Part shown: positions 12,471 through 22,788 of the stretch, in pieces | Layout: each line of letters opens with the position of its first letter | Position numbering within the stretch: position 1 is the stretch's first letter | Origin: Sinohyriopsis cumingii | Lineage: Eukaryota; Mollusca; Bivalvia; Unionida; Unionidae | Reading direction: 5' to 3' | NCBI GenBank assembly: GCA_028554795.2 | Contig: CM068828.1 | Coordinates: 5,363,720-5,427,719, forward strand | Length of the DNA stretch: 64,000 bases | The notes under the pieces: model-generated | Databases searched by the model: none | Seen by the model: only the letters and a program-made list of their open reading frames with translations | Told to the model about the DNA's origin: nothing | Program-made: the position numbers and the translations under genes

Positions 12471-13555
12471 ATTAGTGATCCAAGCCCTACTAGTGCCTCC
12501 ATTAAGGACTAGTATACATAGAATGTGCGTGTAGTGCGCTTATCATGGTACTCTAGTCTTAATTTTGTAATATATTATAGTTATACATGTGCAATTGTTT
12601 TTCAAATTTAGATAATATTCTCATTTTATGAAATAATATACATCCGATATAAACCTTGATGATGATCAAGATGCATGCAAATTGCTTTTTCCTTTATGCC
12701 TTTATTTTGTAGACTGAACTGCATGTTACTCCAAACCACTGTCTTATTTACCTTGTATTTACTCATGCATTTTTCTTTATCAGTATTTACAATATTAGTC
12801 ATCCATATGATGACACCTTCAGCTATTCCTTTTGGTTTGAAAGACTGTTTTTATTAGCGACCTTAGCGAGGTGCGAAAGGTCTGATCACACTGACCCGCA
12901 AGCTGGGGGTGTTGGCCGAAAATTTTGGAGTTTGTTTAAACATACTGTAATTAAAGCAGATTATTTTTAAATAGATTTAACTTTGAAAAATACATGTATT
13001 TAGCGATTAATATTTCACATAATTTCTTCGGGATATAGAAATTTCATTTTGGAGGTTTCATTTCGCACCGAGTCCGCACAGACCTAAAACTATGTGTATG
13101 TGTGTGTGTTTTGTTGTACACAAATGTAAGATTGTTCATGCTTATCTAAAAACTCCTTTATCATTGTTCGAAGCATGGAAAGTATCAAATAAGCATTTAT
13201 AGTCTTGTGGTTTTGTAGCTTAGAAAAACAAATAGACAGACGTACCACCCAGTCTATAATTTAAGAATTTCTCAAACTCTTACTTTTCAATCACTGTCAT
13301 AAAATTGTCAGATAATAGAAAATAACGCAGTGCTTCTAAACACACGATAGGGAAATACAACTTTTTATATCAAGATACCATGCTGTTATCTTTAGATCGT
13401 ATACGATAAAGATCACATAATGGGTGCGATCTTGCATGTTCGTCCAACCGTTCGCCATTCAACCGATATCAACTTCTACTAAAGCTCTGTAATTGTTGCA
13501 TTCCATATCTGCATAAATAGATTTTCGTCAGATTTAAGACTGCTTTATTCGCAAC
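12471..13555. other. Intergenic, nothing recognised
   Basis: AT-rich sequence without an open frame, RNA gene or clear repeat that I can support. Confidence 0.5.
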
Positions 13556-14095
13556 AGGCAGAAGTTCACGGAAGGTGTAGCTGGTGTTCAGACAAAACAC
13601 CACATCTGACACTGGTATTCAGGTTTAAAATAACCGAGGTGGGTGGGTGGGTGCGTATATAGGTAGAAAGCATATGTTCACGGAGAATGGATAGGTGTTC
13701 AAACACTGGTCTGGTATTGTGGTATAAAGCAGGTGTGGTGAGTGTTAAAATACTGTTATACTGTTGAAGGTAGAGGTCCAAGAAAAACTGGATAGGTGAG
13801 AGAAAAAAACTGGTATAATTGTTAGAGCATAGGTTCATGGAAGGTACGGTGGTGGTTCAGAGAAACCATATCAGATTATTCGCTGCTATATTAGTAAAAG
13901 CCGTGCTTCACGGTGGGGTTGAGTGGGTGTTCAGACAAAACACCTACGATTTATCACTGGCATGCTGGAAAAAGCAAGGTTGGCGGAGTGTGGCGTGAAT
14001 GTTAAGAGAAAGCATCATACTAAAACACAAGTATACTGGTTCGAAGCAGAAGTTGACTTAGGGTGGGGATGGTGTTCGGAGAAAAATTAATCGCG
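13556..14095 (+). repeat. Strongly diverged minisatellite-like block
   Basis: The phrases 'GAAGTTCACGGAAGG', 'GGTGTTCAGACAAAACACC' and 'ACTGGTATTCAGG' return in altered form about seven times at irregular 70-100 bp spacing (for example 13,585 and 13,928). Purine-rich plus strand; no protein. From 14,096 to 14,700 I see nothing further. Confidence 0.5.
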
Positions 14096-14708
14096 AGCAA
14101 GCAATCCTAGAATTTGTTTTTAGGGGTTACGGTCTAAATAAGCGTATTTATCTTCTTAACATTGATTTTATAAAAGACATATTTTCCACTTAGTTGTGAT
14201 TAGGGACGATGGAGAAGATGGCACAGAATGTGTTTTGGCGATGTGACACAAAAATTAGTTCATTTTTAATTTGTGTTGTCAGTTTGCTTTGGTAATCTTG
14301 ATGAACAGAAACGGATTTAAGTTGAAAATTTAACCCACTATCAGACCAGACAAACCTCTGTGTGGTGATTAAGGCCGGTCATATTTCTTGTCACGAGCGG
14401 CAAAACGCGCATCTAACGGTAATACGAAAATGCTCGCTGTTTTCATGCTCGTTCTTCAAGCACTTTCGTTTATCTTAATTATGGGTCTTCCTCTGCAAAC
14501 TTATTTGCACTCAGTTAAAAGTCTAAAATAGGCTATAGTGCTTTTCTAAATTTAATACTTCTTTTGGCAATTGTAAATAAAATGCTTGTACTTGTTAGTC
14601 TGGGCGCAATAGTTTCCTCGGAATCGACCATTACAAACATTTAAAAAAATATTTTGTGTTTAGAATAAAAAGAAAATACCATAACCGATTGTTTTCACTA
14701 CTGGTAAG

Positions 14709-15042
14709 TGCGTCTGTGTGTGTGTGTGTGATTTGGATTTTTAACGTAGCTTTAACAATTTTTCAGTCATATCGTTACGATGTCTGCATTGTGGCAGTTT
14801 ATAGTTATGTCTAGCACTGGGGCATCATGCCGCATACATGTAGCACAATGTCCCACCCAGTCACATTATCCTGACACCAGGCCGACCAGTCTTAACAATA
14901 ACCTCTTAATGCTGAGCGACAAGCGAGGCAGCTGTTAGTACAATTTTTGTAAGTCTTTGTTATGACTCCGCCGGGGATCGAACCCACGACCTTTCGCATC
15001 CGAGGCGGACGTTCTAACCACTAAGCCACCGGAGCGGTCACA
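14709..15042 (-). mobile_element. tRNA-derived SINE, family B
   Basis: On the minus strand: GACCGCTCCGGTGGCTTAGTGGTTAGAAC (A box) and GTGGGTTCGATCCCCGG (B box), then a body with GTCGGCCTGGTGTCAGGATAATGTGACTGGG and a (CA)n tail. Flanks CTACTGGTAAG (14698-14708) and CTACCGGCAAG (15043-15053) form an 11-bp target duplication with two differences. Other copies are at 53895 and 59862. Confidence 0.85.
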
Positions 15043-15325
15043 CTACCGGCAAGAAAAATCTAGCAATTATATCACCAGATACACATTTTCACTGGACCAC
15101 TCCATGTGTAAGTACCAAAATTATTTTTTAAGAGAATTTTGTCGCGTTTCAATTACAATGCTTCCAATCAAAATCATTTATGTTCATCCTTTGCTATCAT
15201 TATGTCTAAATCAGCGTATAGTCACAATAATAGAATCTAAAAACGACCTTTGTTTTCACATTTGAGACCTAGCTTCGTCATTATTTGTCAACGATTTAAA
15301 GTATAAAAAAGCCGAAGCTCCGACA

Positions 15326-15560
15326 CATGTCATCATCAGTCCATGAATCAACAAGTCATCATCCATCAGTCCACAAGTTATCATCAATCCATGAGTCCAC
15401 AAGTCATCATCCATCAGTCCACAAGTCATCATCAGTCCATGAGTCCACAAGTCAGCATCCATCAGTCCATAAGTCATCATCCATGAGTCCACAAGTCATC
15501 ATCAGTCCATCAGTCCACAAGTCATCATCCATCAGTCCACAAGTCATCATCAGTCCATGA
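15326..15560 (+). repeat. Minisatellite, CATCAGTCCA(C/T)(G/A)AGT units
   Basis: Units of 15-18 bases built on 'CATCATCAGTCCATGAGTCCACAAGT' repeat about 14 times. All six frames are open only because of the repetition; no gene is proposed. Confidence 0.9.
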
Positions 15561-15665
15561 GAGCATTACTCTCTTGAATTGTAGTTAAAATCAATCCCTT
15601 TCGTTTCAACGGACCAGTCTCATTTTAATTAGACAAATCAACTCTAATCTAGCATAGTATGTTTG

Positions 15666-16345
<680 letters not shown>

Positions 16346-16360
16346 ATGTCAATATTAATA

Positions 16361-16594
16361 TTAACATAGACGGCATCTGTCACATCTTCTTCTTCTTCTT
16401 AAACTCCTTCTAAGTGCAGGTCCATACACAAGTACCCTCTTGAGGCATCCTTGTCTTTCTATGTAAACTCTTCTCATCCATAGACTAGTATCTGTCCTAT
16501 CAACAACAGTCCACTTGGACCGGACATACATGAGCATGTCCGTCCTAAACATCATGGAAGACACAAGGGTGGATGATTCAACTGTGGTCCACAT
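16361..16594 (-). CDS. Accessory protein, 77 aa, Arg-rich with CxxCxxC tail
   Basis: Not a recognised family. It begins with ATG at 16594, the first AUG downstream of a TATA box at 16646-16638 (44 bases). The C-terminus is strongly basic (LRRRRRC) and ends CDRCRLC, a possible metal site. It runs outward into the left terminal repeat and is followed after 24 bases by the histone-type stem-loop, the mirror image of the last gene at the right end. A nucleic-acid-binding or nuclear role is possible from the basic tail, but this is inference. The promoter, first-AUG position and 3' signal together make it more than a chance frame. Confidence 0.6.
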   Translation of the reverse strand: MWTTVESSTLVSSMMFRTDMLMYVRSKWTVVDRTDTSLWMRRVYIERQGCLKRVLVYGPALRRSLRRRRRCDRCRLC

Positions 16595-16637
16595 CGTGAG
16601 GAGAGGAGAACAAGTGAATCAATGCAGTGAACTGCGC

Positions 16638-16646
16638 TTATTTATA
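16638..16646 (-). promoter_or_regulatory. TATA box (TATAAATAA) for the 77-aa gene
   Basis: Minus-strand CCTATAAATAAGCG, 44 bases upstream of the ATG at 16594, with no earlier AUG in the expected leader. Confidence 0.6.
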
Positions 16647-16744
16647 GGTAGAGGAAGGATTGAAACGGATTGAGTTCATTCACCAATCCGAACATGCGTT
16701 ACAAAATTCAGTCAGTCCGCATCCAATCCGAAGAGAGCAGTCTG

Positions 16745-16766
16745 TGACGTCATGTGGTCTATATAG
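16745..16766 (+). promoter_or_regulatory. CRE palindrome plus TATA box for the 185-aa gene
   Basis: A perfect TGACGTCA (16745-16752), the CREB/ATF consensus, is followed 8 bases later by TATATAG (16760-16766). The ATG is at 16814, 54 bases downstream. A three-codon AUG-CGA-CAG-UGA lies at about 16797 and would be at or near the transcript start. Confidence 0.6.
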
Positions 16767-16813
16767 ATTCGCTAGCGCCTGTGTGCTGTCAATCTATGCG
16801 ACAGTGATTCAAC

Positions 16814-17371
16814 ATGACGGAAACTCAGAAAACGATCCATTGGGGTGCACCAGCAGTGGAGACCGCCCAAGGGAACCCGGACTTACTTTCAGAAGAGGTA
16901 CATTGGGATTTTGTGGATTTTCTTACCTCGCAAGAATTTGTTCCGGAACCTTCGTCTCATTCTTCATTACCGCAAGTGGAGAATTTTAGACAGAGACAGA
17001 AAGAAGAATTGGAGAAATTTATGCAACGACAAAAGGAAGCGGAACAAGCTTTTCTCCTACAGCAACAGCAACAGCAACAAGAAGAGGTAAGAAAAAAACA
17101 AGAAGAAGAAGAAGTAGCAGCAAAGAAACAAGAGGGTGAAAATCAAACGGCTACGGTACTGTTGGACATTTTAGCGGAGTTAAGAAGTCTGAAACAAATG
17201 TATCAGACTTCTTTATCACGACCGAAGAGAATACGACCTTCCCGAGCTAAACACGCCAACCCTGTGACTAAGCCTACCGTACCACCCTTAGTGATTTCAA
17301 CCCAATCATCATCATCAGAAGTAGGCCTCGGCCGTGGCAAAGGCTTAAGGCAGTTAAAGTTGATTGCTTAA
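16814..17371 (+). CDS. Accessory Gln/Glu-rich coiled-coil protein, 185 aa
   Basis: ATG at 16814 follows the CRE/TATA promoter at normal spacing. Residues 1-55 are acidic-aromatic (HWDFVDFLTSQEF). Residues about 57-115 are a Q/E/K-rich coiled coil with a run of seven Q, then a second helix (VLLDILAELRSLKQMY), then a basic Pro/Ser tail. No known family. AATAAA (17390) and a histone-type stem-loop (17398) follow within 27 bases of the stop, so either 3' processing route is possible. Tail to tail with the zinc-knuckle gene. Composition resembles the right-end accessory proteins with the same 3' signal, but I cannot align them convincingly. Confidence 0.75.
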   Translation: MTETQKTIHWGAPAVETAQGNPDLLSEEVHWDFVDFLTSQEFVPEPSSHSSLPQVENFRQRQKEELEKFMQRQKEAEQAFLLQQQQQQQEEVRKKQEEEEVAAKKQEGENQTATVLLDILAELRSLKQMYQTSLSRPKRIRPSRAKHANPVTKPTVPPLVISTQSSSSEVGLGRGKGLRQLKLIA

Positions 17372-17397
17372 ACTCACCCCCTACACCAAAATAAAAA

Positions 17398-17440
17398 GGC
17401 TCTTTTCAGGGCCACCCACTTCTCTCGAAAAGAGATAGCC
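17398..17440 (+). terminator. Histone-type mRNA 3' stem-loop after the 185-aa gene
   Basis: GGCTCT-TTTC-AGGGCC (17398-17413; one G-U pair), ACCCAC, then CTCTCGAAAAGAGATAGCC. It is almost identical over 45 bases to the terminal-repeat copies though it lies 1.05 kb inside the element. AATAAA sits immediately 5' of it. Confidence 0.85.
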
Positions 17441-17668
17441 TTTCAATTTGCCAATCACTCAAAAATCAACAACAAAAAAAAACCATTTTACCCTTATAGT
17501 ACATGTCTGTGTATGAGTACGTGAGTGTAGCTTCTTATTTTAAAATCAAAACTCAAAGACACTTACCTTATATCATTAATGTATTCTTTTCTCCATAGTT
17601 ACAATCCAATTCACAATTCACAACAGAACACTTTATAAATTACATTCACTTCTTCTGTTTCTTTTTTT
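17441..17668. other. Convergent intergenic spacer
   Basis: Region between the ends of the 185-aa gene (+) and the zinc-knuckle gene (-). AT-rich; no stem-loop is seen for the minus-strand gene and no clear AATAAA on that strand. Confidence 0.5.
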
Positions 17669-18115
17669 TTACTCTCTCTTTTTTTTCAATTTCTTCACCG
17701 TCACAGTCTTTTCCTCCTCTTCCTCCTCACTTTCTTCCCTTCTTCTTTTCTTCTCCTGTTTCTTTTTCTTCACCTGGCTGCTTTCTTCCTCTGAAGAATC
17801 TCTCTCTTCTTCTGAAGAATCCCTCTTTTCTTCCGACTCCTCTTGTTTCTTTTTTGGGCAATCTGGAGACCAATGTCCTTTTTCTTGACAATAATAACAG
17901 GTATCTTGACTTTTGTCTTTTCTAGCCCCTTTTTTTCTTTTTTGACGGTCTGGACACTCTGAAGACCAATGCCCTTTCTTCTGACAGATATAGCAAGTAT
18001 CTTGACTTTTATCTCGAAAGGAAGGAGAGTAGTCCGTCGGCTGGTCTGAAGAGAATTTTCTAATGACCCCTCGCAAAGCTCTGATGAAACGTTCCATCTG
18101 GGTAGTCTCTTCCAT
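17669..18115 (-). CDS. Zinc-knuckle (2x CCHC) protein with Lys/Glu/Ser tail, 148 aa
   Basis: ATG at 18115 is the first AUG after a TATA box at 18179-18169; the longer open frame upstream lacks an ATG. Two CX2CX4HX4C knuckles are plain: CYICQKKGHWSSEC and CYYCQEKGHWSPDC. The rest is an alternating acidic-serine and lysine-rich tail ending KKLKKKRE, a possible nuclear signal. Zinc knuckles bind single-stranded nucleic acid, so it may act in replication or genome condensation; this is inference from domain type. It is divergent from PolB with only 182 bases between the start codons, which suggests joint early expression. Confidence 0.85.
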   Translation of the reverse strand: MEETTQMERFIRALRGVIRKFSSDQPTDYSPSFRDKSQDTCYICQKKGHWSSECPDRQKRKKGARKDKSQDTCYYCQEKGHWSPDCPKKKQEESEEKRDSSEEERDSSEEESSQVKKKKQEKKRRREESEEEEEEKTVTVKKLKKKRE

Positions 18116-18168
18116 CGTTGTGCTCGGTTTGAGAGTGAAATGAATAGTGAAAGGACAAGACACACACC

Positions 18169-18203
18169 CTTTTTATATACGCTGGTTTGTCATGACTATA
18201 AAT
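18169..18203. promoter_or_regulatory. Divergent promoter: two TATA boxes for zinc-knuckle gene and PolB
   Basis: TATATAAAAAG on the minus strand (18179-18169) points to the zinc-knuckle gene. TATAAAT on the plus strand (18197-18203) points to PolB. Only 17 bases separate the two, so the factors may compete. Confidence 0.7.
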
Positions 18204-18250
18204 TAGTCTATGGTGTTTAAACTTGAGTCATTTGACGTTTTGCACTCAAG

Positions 18251-18379
18251 ATGAAACGATCCTATTTTTCGAGAAGAAAGAAGAAGAAGAAAGTAAGATG
18301 CAGAAACGTGATCTATCGCCTCGTACCAGAGCTGAAGTCTTGGCACAAATTCATGCCAGTGATTTTGAAGAGGACATGA
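18251..18379 (+). other. Overlapping upstream ORF at the PolB start, 42 codons
   Basis: ATG at 18251 is 54 bases after the TATA box, the spacing used by authentic starts in this element, but its frame (MKRSYFSRRKKKK at the start) ends at TGA 18377-18379, inside PolB. It may limit PolB translation. Alternatively a base has been lost or gained in the (AAG)n run at 18275-18290 and this was the true N-terminus. Confidence 0.4.
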
Positions 18380-21300
18380 GTGAACCAGAATCCGAACCCT
18401 CTGAACAAAGTTCACCACCCTTAGTTAACCCTGAAAAGTACTATTCCATTCGAGAGACGGAAAAGCGCTCCTCTAGAAAATTTAGAACCACGGCTTACAC
18501 CTACACAGTGAAGTTTAAAGATTTCAAGTCCGACGTACCGTTGGAGAAAGCAGAAGGGTTCATCACCGAGATGTGGGATTCTTTGCTCACCGCACTCAAG
18601 CGACAATGTCAACCCAAAGAAGACGATCGCTTGACACTATCCATAGATCACGACAGCTTGAAATCCCCTGTTTGGATCGAGTTTAGCAGACCCGCAGAAC
18701 TAACCCCTTCCAAAGTCATGGACAAGATTCAACACGTACAACAATCTAATGACCAGTTTGACATCACCGATGGTAAAGCCACACTGAAAATGGCCCACGT
18801 CTCTCCTCCTGAAGGGACCGGACAACCCAATAAGGTGTTATTGGTGAACGACCTTCGCAGCACCAAAAAGAGTCTCGTCCACATTAACAACCCTCAAGAC
18901 CAGATGTGCTTAGCCCGAGCCATCGTGGTGGGACGGACCTATGCCAACAAGAACGACACGGCAGAATGGAAAAGAGCCTGGAAAACTATTCAACAATCGG
19001 ACCGAGCCAAACAACGAAACGAAGCAGAACTCCTGTTGAAACAAGCCGGCCTGTCCAAAGACACACCCTGTGGCATTCCTGAAATGCAAAAATTGCAAGA
19101 TGTCCTAGCTCCACGCTACACCTTGAAAGTGCACCCTCAAGAAGTGCGTGTGCCTCTGTTGTTTCGAGGGAAAGACTTTAAGGACGGAAAATACATTCAT
19201 GTCTATTATCACGATGACCATTTAGATACCATTACCACTATCACTGGATTCCTGGGATACAGTTATTACTGTGAGAAATGTGACTATGGCTATAACAATC
19301 GAGAGCAACACAAACATTGCGGATGGAAATGCCCAGGATGTTTGGCCTCTCCACCCTGTCTGAGCGAAGGACAAGAAAGAGTACATTGTCCTGCTTGTCT
19401 GCGCACGTTTGTCAGCCCTGCCTGTTACCAACAACATCTGAAGACGCAAGGTTCACAGCAGAAATGTGCTTGTCAACTGCTGAGACTGTGCCCTACGTGT
19501 CGACAAGGCCTACGTACCAATAATGCCAAGGCACACGTATGTTCAGGAAAGAAAAAATGTCACATTTGTCACCACATCGTGGACTTGAAACACGAATGCT
19601 ACGTGCAAAAATACCAACCCCCACCAGAGAAAGAGGACGGTCACAAGAAGAAAGGCAATTTCATCTTTTTCGATTTCGAATGCATACAAGAGACTGGCAT
19701 TCACATTCCTAATTTCTGCGTGGCTCATCGAGCGTGCGAGAAGTGCATTCAAGAACCTATCTTCAGTCATTGCCCTCACTGCAGCAAGATTCCCGGAGGG
19801 CGTGAAAAAATCTTTCGAGGACCGAACACGTTAGCCGATTTTGCCCAATGGGTCTTAGATCCCATCGACAAGACGTGGAGCCAAGAGGACATCGAACGTT
19901 ACGGAGATTGTCATCGTCATGCCACGGTGATGGCTCACAATTTCTCCGGATACGATGGACAGTTTCTTCTCAGATACTATACGGAACAAGGCACCGAACG
20001 TCCTAAAGTGACTTTGAACGGAGCCAAAATCATTTTCATGCAAGTGGGACAAGTGCAGTTTAAAGATTCGATGAGCTATTTGGCCATGCCTTTGAGTCGA
20101 ATGCCTAAAACGTTTGGAATGACAGAAATGGCTAAAGGGTACTTTCCACACTTTTTCAATACGGAAGCCAATCAACACGCCGTTCTACCCCATTTGCCTG
20201 AGGCTCACTATTACGACCCCGACAACATGCGTACCGAACAACGAGAAGCTTTCTACGCTTGGTACCAGACTCACGCCTCCGACCCTTTCGACTTTCAGGA
20301 AGAAATGCTAAAGTATTGTCGTTCCGACGTGGACATTTTACGGCGTTGCTGTGGAAAATTTCGAGAACTGTTCATGGAACACGGAGGGGTCGATCCTTTG
20401 AAAGAAGCTTGCACGATTGACAAAGCGTGTTCCTTAGTGTATCGACAACGATTCATGCCTGAAAACACCGTGGCTGTCATCAGTCCTCAAACGACCCACT
20501 ATGTCAAACGTCAATACTCGGTCAAAGCCCTACGTTGGTTACATTACTTGTGCGACAAGGAAGACAAATGGATTCAGCATGCCCGCAACGGAGGAGGCGA
20601 AAAGACCATCGGAACGTATTCGGTCGATGGCTGGGACTTAGAAAACCCCAAGATCGTGTACGAGTTTAACGGTTGCTTATTTCACGGATGTCCCGTCTGT
20701 TACCCTGATCGTAGCACTAAAAATCAGTTTTTACTACGAACCATGGAAGACTTGTACCAGGACACTTGTCAGCGACAGCTAAAGTTAGAACAGCAAGGAT
20801 ACCAAGTGGTGGAAATGTGGGAACACGAGTACGATCACCGTATGAAAACCGATCCCGAGTTTAAACGTGCCGTGGAAAGTTACAAGCTGATGGACCCCCT
20901 AAACCCGAGGGATAGTTTGTACGGAGGAAGGACCAATGCCACCTGTTTGCTGTACCAAGCCGACGAAGAGAAAAAAGAAGAAATCAAATACTTGGACGTG
21001 TGTTCGTTGTATCCTTACGTGTGCAAATATTGTCCCTTTCCTGCAGGGCACCCACAATTGTTCACGGAACACATCGACCTGAAAAACATTCGACAATACG
21101 AAGGCTTGATCAAGTGTAAAGTTTTGCCTCTCACGGACTTGTACCATCCCGTCTTACCTCACCATTGTCAAGGCAAACTGATGTTTCCATTGTGTCGTAC
21201 TTGTGCCGAAACGTGGAACCAAGACCAACCTTGTCAGCACACCCAGGAAGAACGGGCCTTGACGGGAACCTGGGTCAGCGTAGAATTGTTCAAAGCTCTG

Positions 21301-22323
21301 GACATGGGATACCAACTGTTAGAAGTGTACGAAATTTGCCACTTTCCCAAGACACAACAATACCACAAGGGTGACCCCACTCAGAAAGGCATTTTCGCCG
21401 ACTACGTGGATGCCTTTTTGAAACTGAAACAAGAAGCCAGTGGCTATCCTTTCTGGTGTCACACTTCCGAAGACGAAAAGACATTCAAAGAGAAATACTA
21501 TGAACAAGAAGGCATCTCTTTAGACCACATCGAGAAAAACGAAGGCAGGCGGTCGTTTGCCAAAGTGATGTTAAATTGCTTGTGGGGTAAAATGGCACAA
21601 CGACCGTGTTTACCCAAGACGGAATATTTGACAGAACCTTCCCGCTACTTTCAGATGATTCACGACAAAACCAAATACATGAAACACGTGGACGTCGTTC
21701 GCGAGGATTTGATCTTGGTCAATTACGAAGAAGATCTGGACTTTGTACAAGACGACCCTTTTGGAAATGTCATCATTGCGGCTTACGTGACAGCTCATGC
21801 TCGCTTAAAATTGTACGAAGCTTTAGAACTGTTAGGGGAACGTGTCCTGTACTTTGACACGGACAGTTGCATTTACATCCATCACCCGAGTCAACAGCAC
21901 CCTGACATCGAAGGAGACCGTTTAGGAGCCTGGACAGACGAACATCCCGACGACAAGATTCTAAGTTTCGTCAGTGGTGGTCCCAAAAATTACGGCTACG
22001 AATACCGGGACCCACAAGGAGAATTGCACACGACGTGTAAAGTGAAAGGATTGACTCTGAATTATAATACCAGTCGTGTGGTGAACTTTGGGGTATTGAA
22101 AGAAGCCTTGCAATCGGGAGAGGATACAAACTTTAAAGTGACCACCTATCAACCGAACAAAATTGTACGTTTACCCACTCACCACATCGTCAGTCGACCC
22201 TTGGAAAAAGTCTATCAAATCGTGTACCAGAAGCGAGTGCGACTTCCCAATCATTTCACCTTACCGTATGGACACGTCGGTATTGGACTGTATATAAAAA
22301 GGAACCCTAGGCAAGATCGATAG
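18298..22323 (+). CDS. polB: Protein-primed family B DNA polymerase (PolB), 1341 aa
   Basis: Replicates the element by protein priming (known for the family). The in-frame ATG is at 18298. N-terminal domain about 1-315. A Cys/His-rich region (about 318-438; CEKC, CPGC, CPAC, CPTC, CHIC) has at least four knuckles. 3'-5' exonuclease: ExoI FFDFEC (about 457), ExoII HNFSGYDGQF (about 546), ExoIII YCRSDVDIL (about 672). An EFNGCLFHGCPVC insert lies near 790, as in other Polinton polymerases. Palm: motif A LDVCSLYPYVC (about 898), motif B LNCLWGKMAQ (about 1091), motif C YFDTDSCIYI (about 1184). All catalytic residues are present. The first AUG of the expected transcript (18251) is out of frame and opens a 42-codon overlapping uORF. 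The end of the gene contains the TATA box of the next gene. Confidence 0.97.
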   Translation: MQKRDLSPRTRAEVLAQIHASDFEEDMSEPESEPSEQSSPPLVNPEKYYSIRETEKRSSRKFRTTAYTYTVKFKDFKSDVPLEKAEGFITEMWDSLLTALKRQCQPKEDDRLTLSIDHDSLKSPVWIEFSRPAELTPSKVMDKIQHVQQSNDQFDITDGKATLKMAHVSPPEGTGQPNKVLLVNDLRSTKKSLVHINNPQDQMCLARAIVVGRTYANKNDTAEWKRAWKTIQQSDRAKQRNEAELLLKQAGLSKDTPCGIPEMQKLQDVLAPRYTLKVHPQEVRVPLLFRGKDFKDGKYIHVYYHDDHLDTITTITGFLGYSYYCEKCDYGYNNREQHKHCGWKCPGCLASPPCLSEGQERVHCPACLRTFVSPACYQQHLKTQGSQQKCACQLLRLCPTCRQGLRTNNAKAHVCSGKKKCHICHHIVDLKHECYVQKYQPPPEKEDGHKKKGNFIFFDFECIQETGIHIPNFCVAHRACEKCIQEPIFSHCPHCSKIPGGREKIFRGPNTLADFAQWVLDPIDKTWSQEDIERYGDCHRHATVMAHNFSGYDGQFLLRYYTEQGTERPKVTLNGAKIIFMQVGQVQFKDSMSYLAMPLSRMPKTFGMTEMAKGYFPHFFNTEANQHAVLPHLPEAHYYDPDNMRTEQREAFYAWYQTHASDPFDFQEEMLKYCRSDVDILRRCCGKFRELFMEHGGVDPLKEACTIDKACSLVYRQRFMPENTVAVISPQTTHYVKRQYSVKALRWLHYLCDKEDKWIQHARNGGGEKTIGTYSVDGWDLENPKIVYEFNGCLFHGCPVCYPDRSTKNQFLLRTMEDLYQDTCQRQLKLEQQGYQVVEMWEHEYDHRMKTDPEFKRAVESYKLMDPLNPRDSLYGGRTNATCLLYQADEEKKEEIKYLDVCSLYPYVCKYCPFPAGHPQLFTEHIDLKNIRQYEGLIKCKVLPLTDLYHPVLPHHCQGKLMFPLCRTCAETWNQDQPCQHTQEERALTGTWVSVELFKALDMGYQLLEVYEICHFPKTQQYHKGDPTQKGIFADYVDAFLKLKQEASGYPFWCHTSEDEKTFKEKYYEQEGISLDHIEKNEGRRSFAKVMLNCLWGKMAQRPCLPKTEYLTEPSRYFQMIHDKTKYMKHVDVVREDLILVNYEEDLDFVQDDPFGNVIIAAYVTAHARLKLYEALELLGERVLYFDTDSCIYIHHPSQQHPDIEGDRLGAWTDEHPDDKILSFVSGGPKNYGYEYRDPQGELHTTCKVKGLTLNYNTSRVVNFGVLKEALQSGEDTNFKVTTYQPNKIVRLPTHHIVSRPLEKVYQIVYQKRVRLPNHFTLPYGHVGIGLYIKRNPRQDR
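22291..22300 (+). promoter_or_regulatory. TATA box (TATATAAAAA) inside the PolB 3' end
   Basis: ACTGTATATAAAAAGG, 65 bases upstream of the ATG at 22356, which is the first AUG after it. Confidence 0.7.
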
Positions 22324-22355
22324 TTCCTTGTGACTACCAAGACCGAGCGAACAAG

Positions 22356-22704
22356 ATGAATACTTTCAGAGAAACACAAAACAAGTTTAGACAGGCACAA
22401 TTCAAGTGTGGGGCTTCTGAAGTGGAATGCGATTGTGAGCCTTGCGACTTTTCAACCTGTGTTAGTGACGGTGCCAGAAGAACCCGTCACCCAGGACAGG
22501 ACTGTCGTGGACAGGCCTGAAAGACCCTTTCGGGAGGACACTTGTGTGACCTTACCCCCTACTATAGAACTGGTTAGAACATTACCCAAAACATGTTGTA
22601 CAGACACTTGTGTTTATTCCACGTTAATGGTTATCATGTGCCTTTTATCCTTATACTTAAGCCTTTGGCTTTTAAGTATTTTTGTCTTTCGTATTCATGT
22701 TTGA
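22356..22704 (+). CDS. Cys-rich small gene in two frames, C-terminal membrane segment
   Basis: The first AUG after the TATA box (22356) opens 54 codons with eight Cys (for example CDCEPCDFSTC) and stops at 22518-22520. A second frame, open from before 22408 to 22704 but lacking an early ATG, overlaps it and encodes TCCTDTC, then a membrane helix (LMVIMCLLSLYLSLWLLSIF, residues about 76-95 of that frame). The simplest reading is one small Cys-rich, C-terminally anchored membrane protein interrupted by a one-base shift; splicing or ribosomal frameshifting are alternatives. Small Cys-rich tail-anchored proteins are frequent in large DNA viruses, but I do not recognise this family. AATAAA follows at 22712. 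Confidence 0.45.
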
Positions 22705-22711
22705 AACATTC

Positions 22712-22717
22712 AATAAA
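22712..22717 (+). terminator. Polyadenylation signal AATAAA
   Basis: Follows the stop at 22704 by 7 bases. It would end the PolB and Cys-rich gene transcripts, immediately before the next promoter. Confidence 0.6.
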
Positions 22718-22734
22718 CGTGTTCTGAAAAAAAG

Positions 22735-22742
22735 TATATAAA
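22735..22742 (+). promoter_or_regulatory. TATA box (TATATAAA) for the ATPase gene
   Basis: 54 bases upstream of ATG 22789, which is the first AUG. Confidence 0.75.
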
Positions 22743-22788
22743 CTCTTGTCTTGTTTGTTTTCGTGTCACAAGTGACATTTCTCACACT

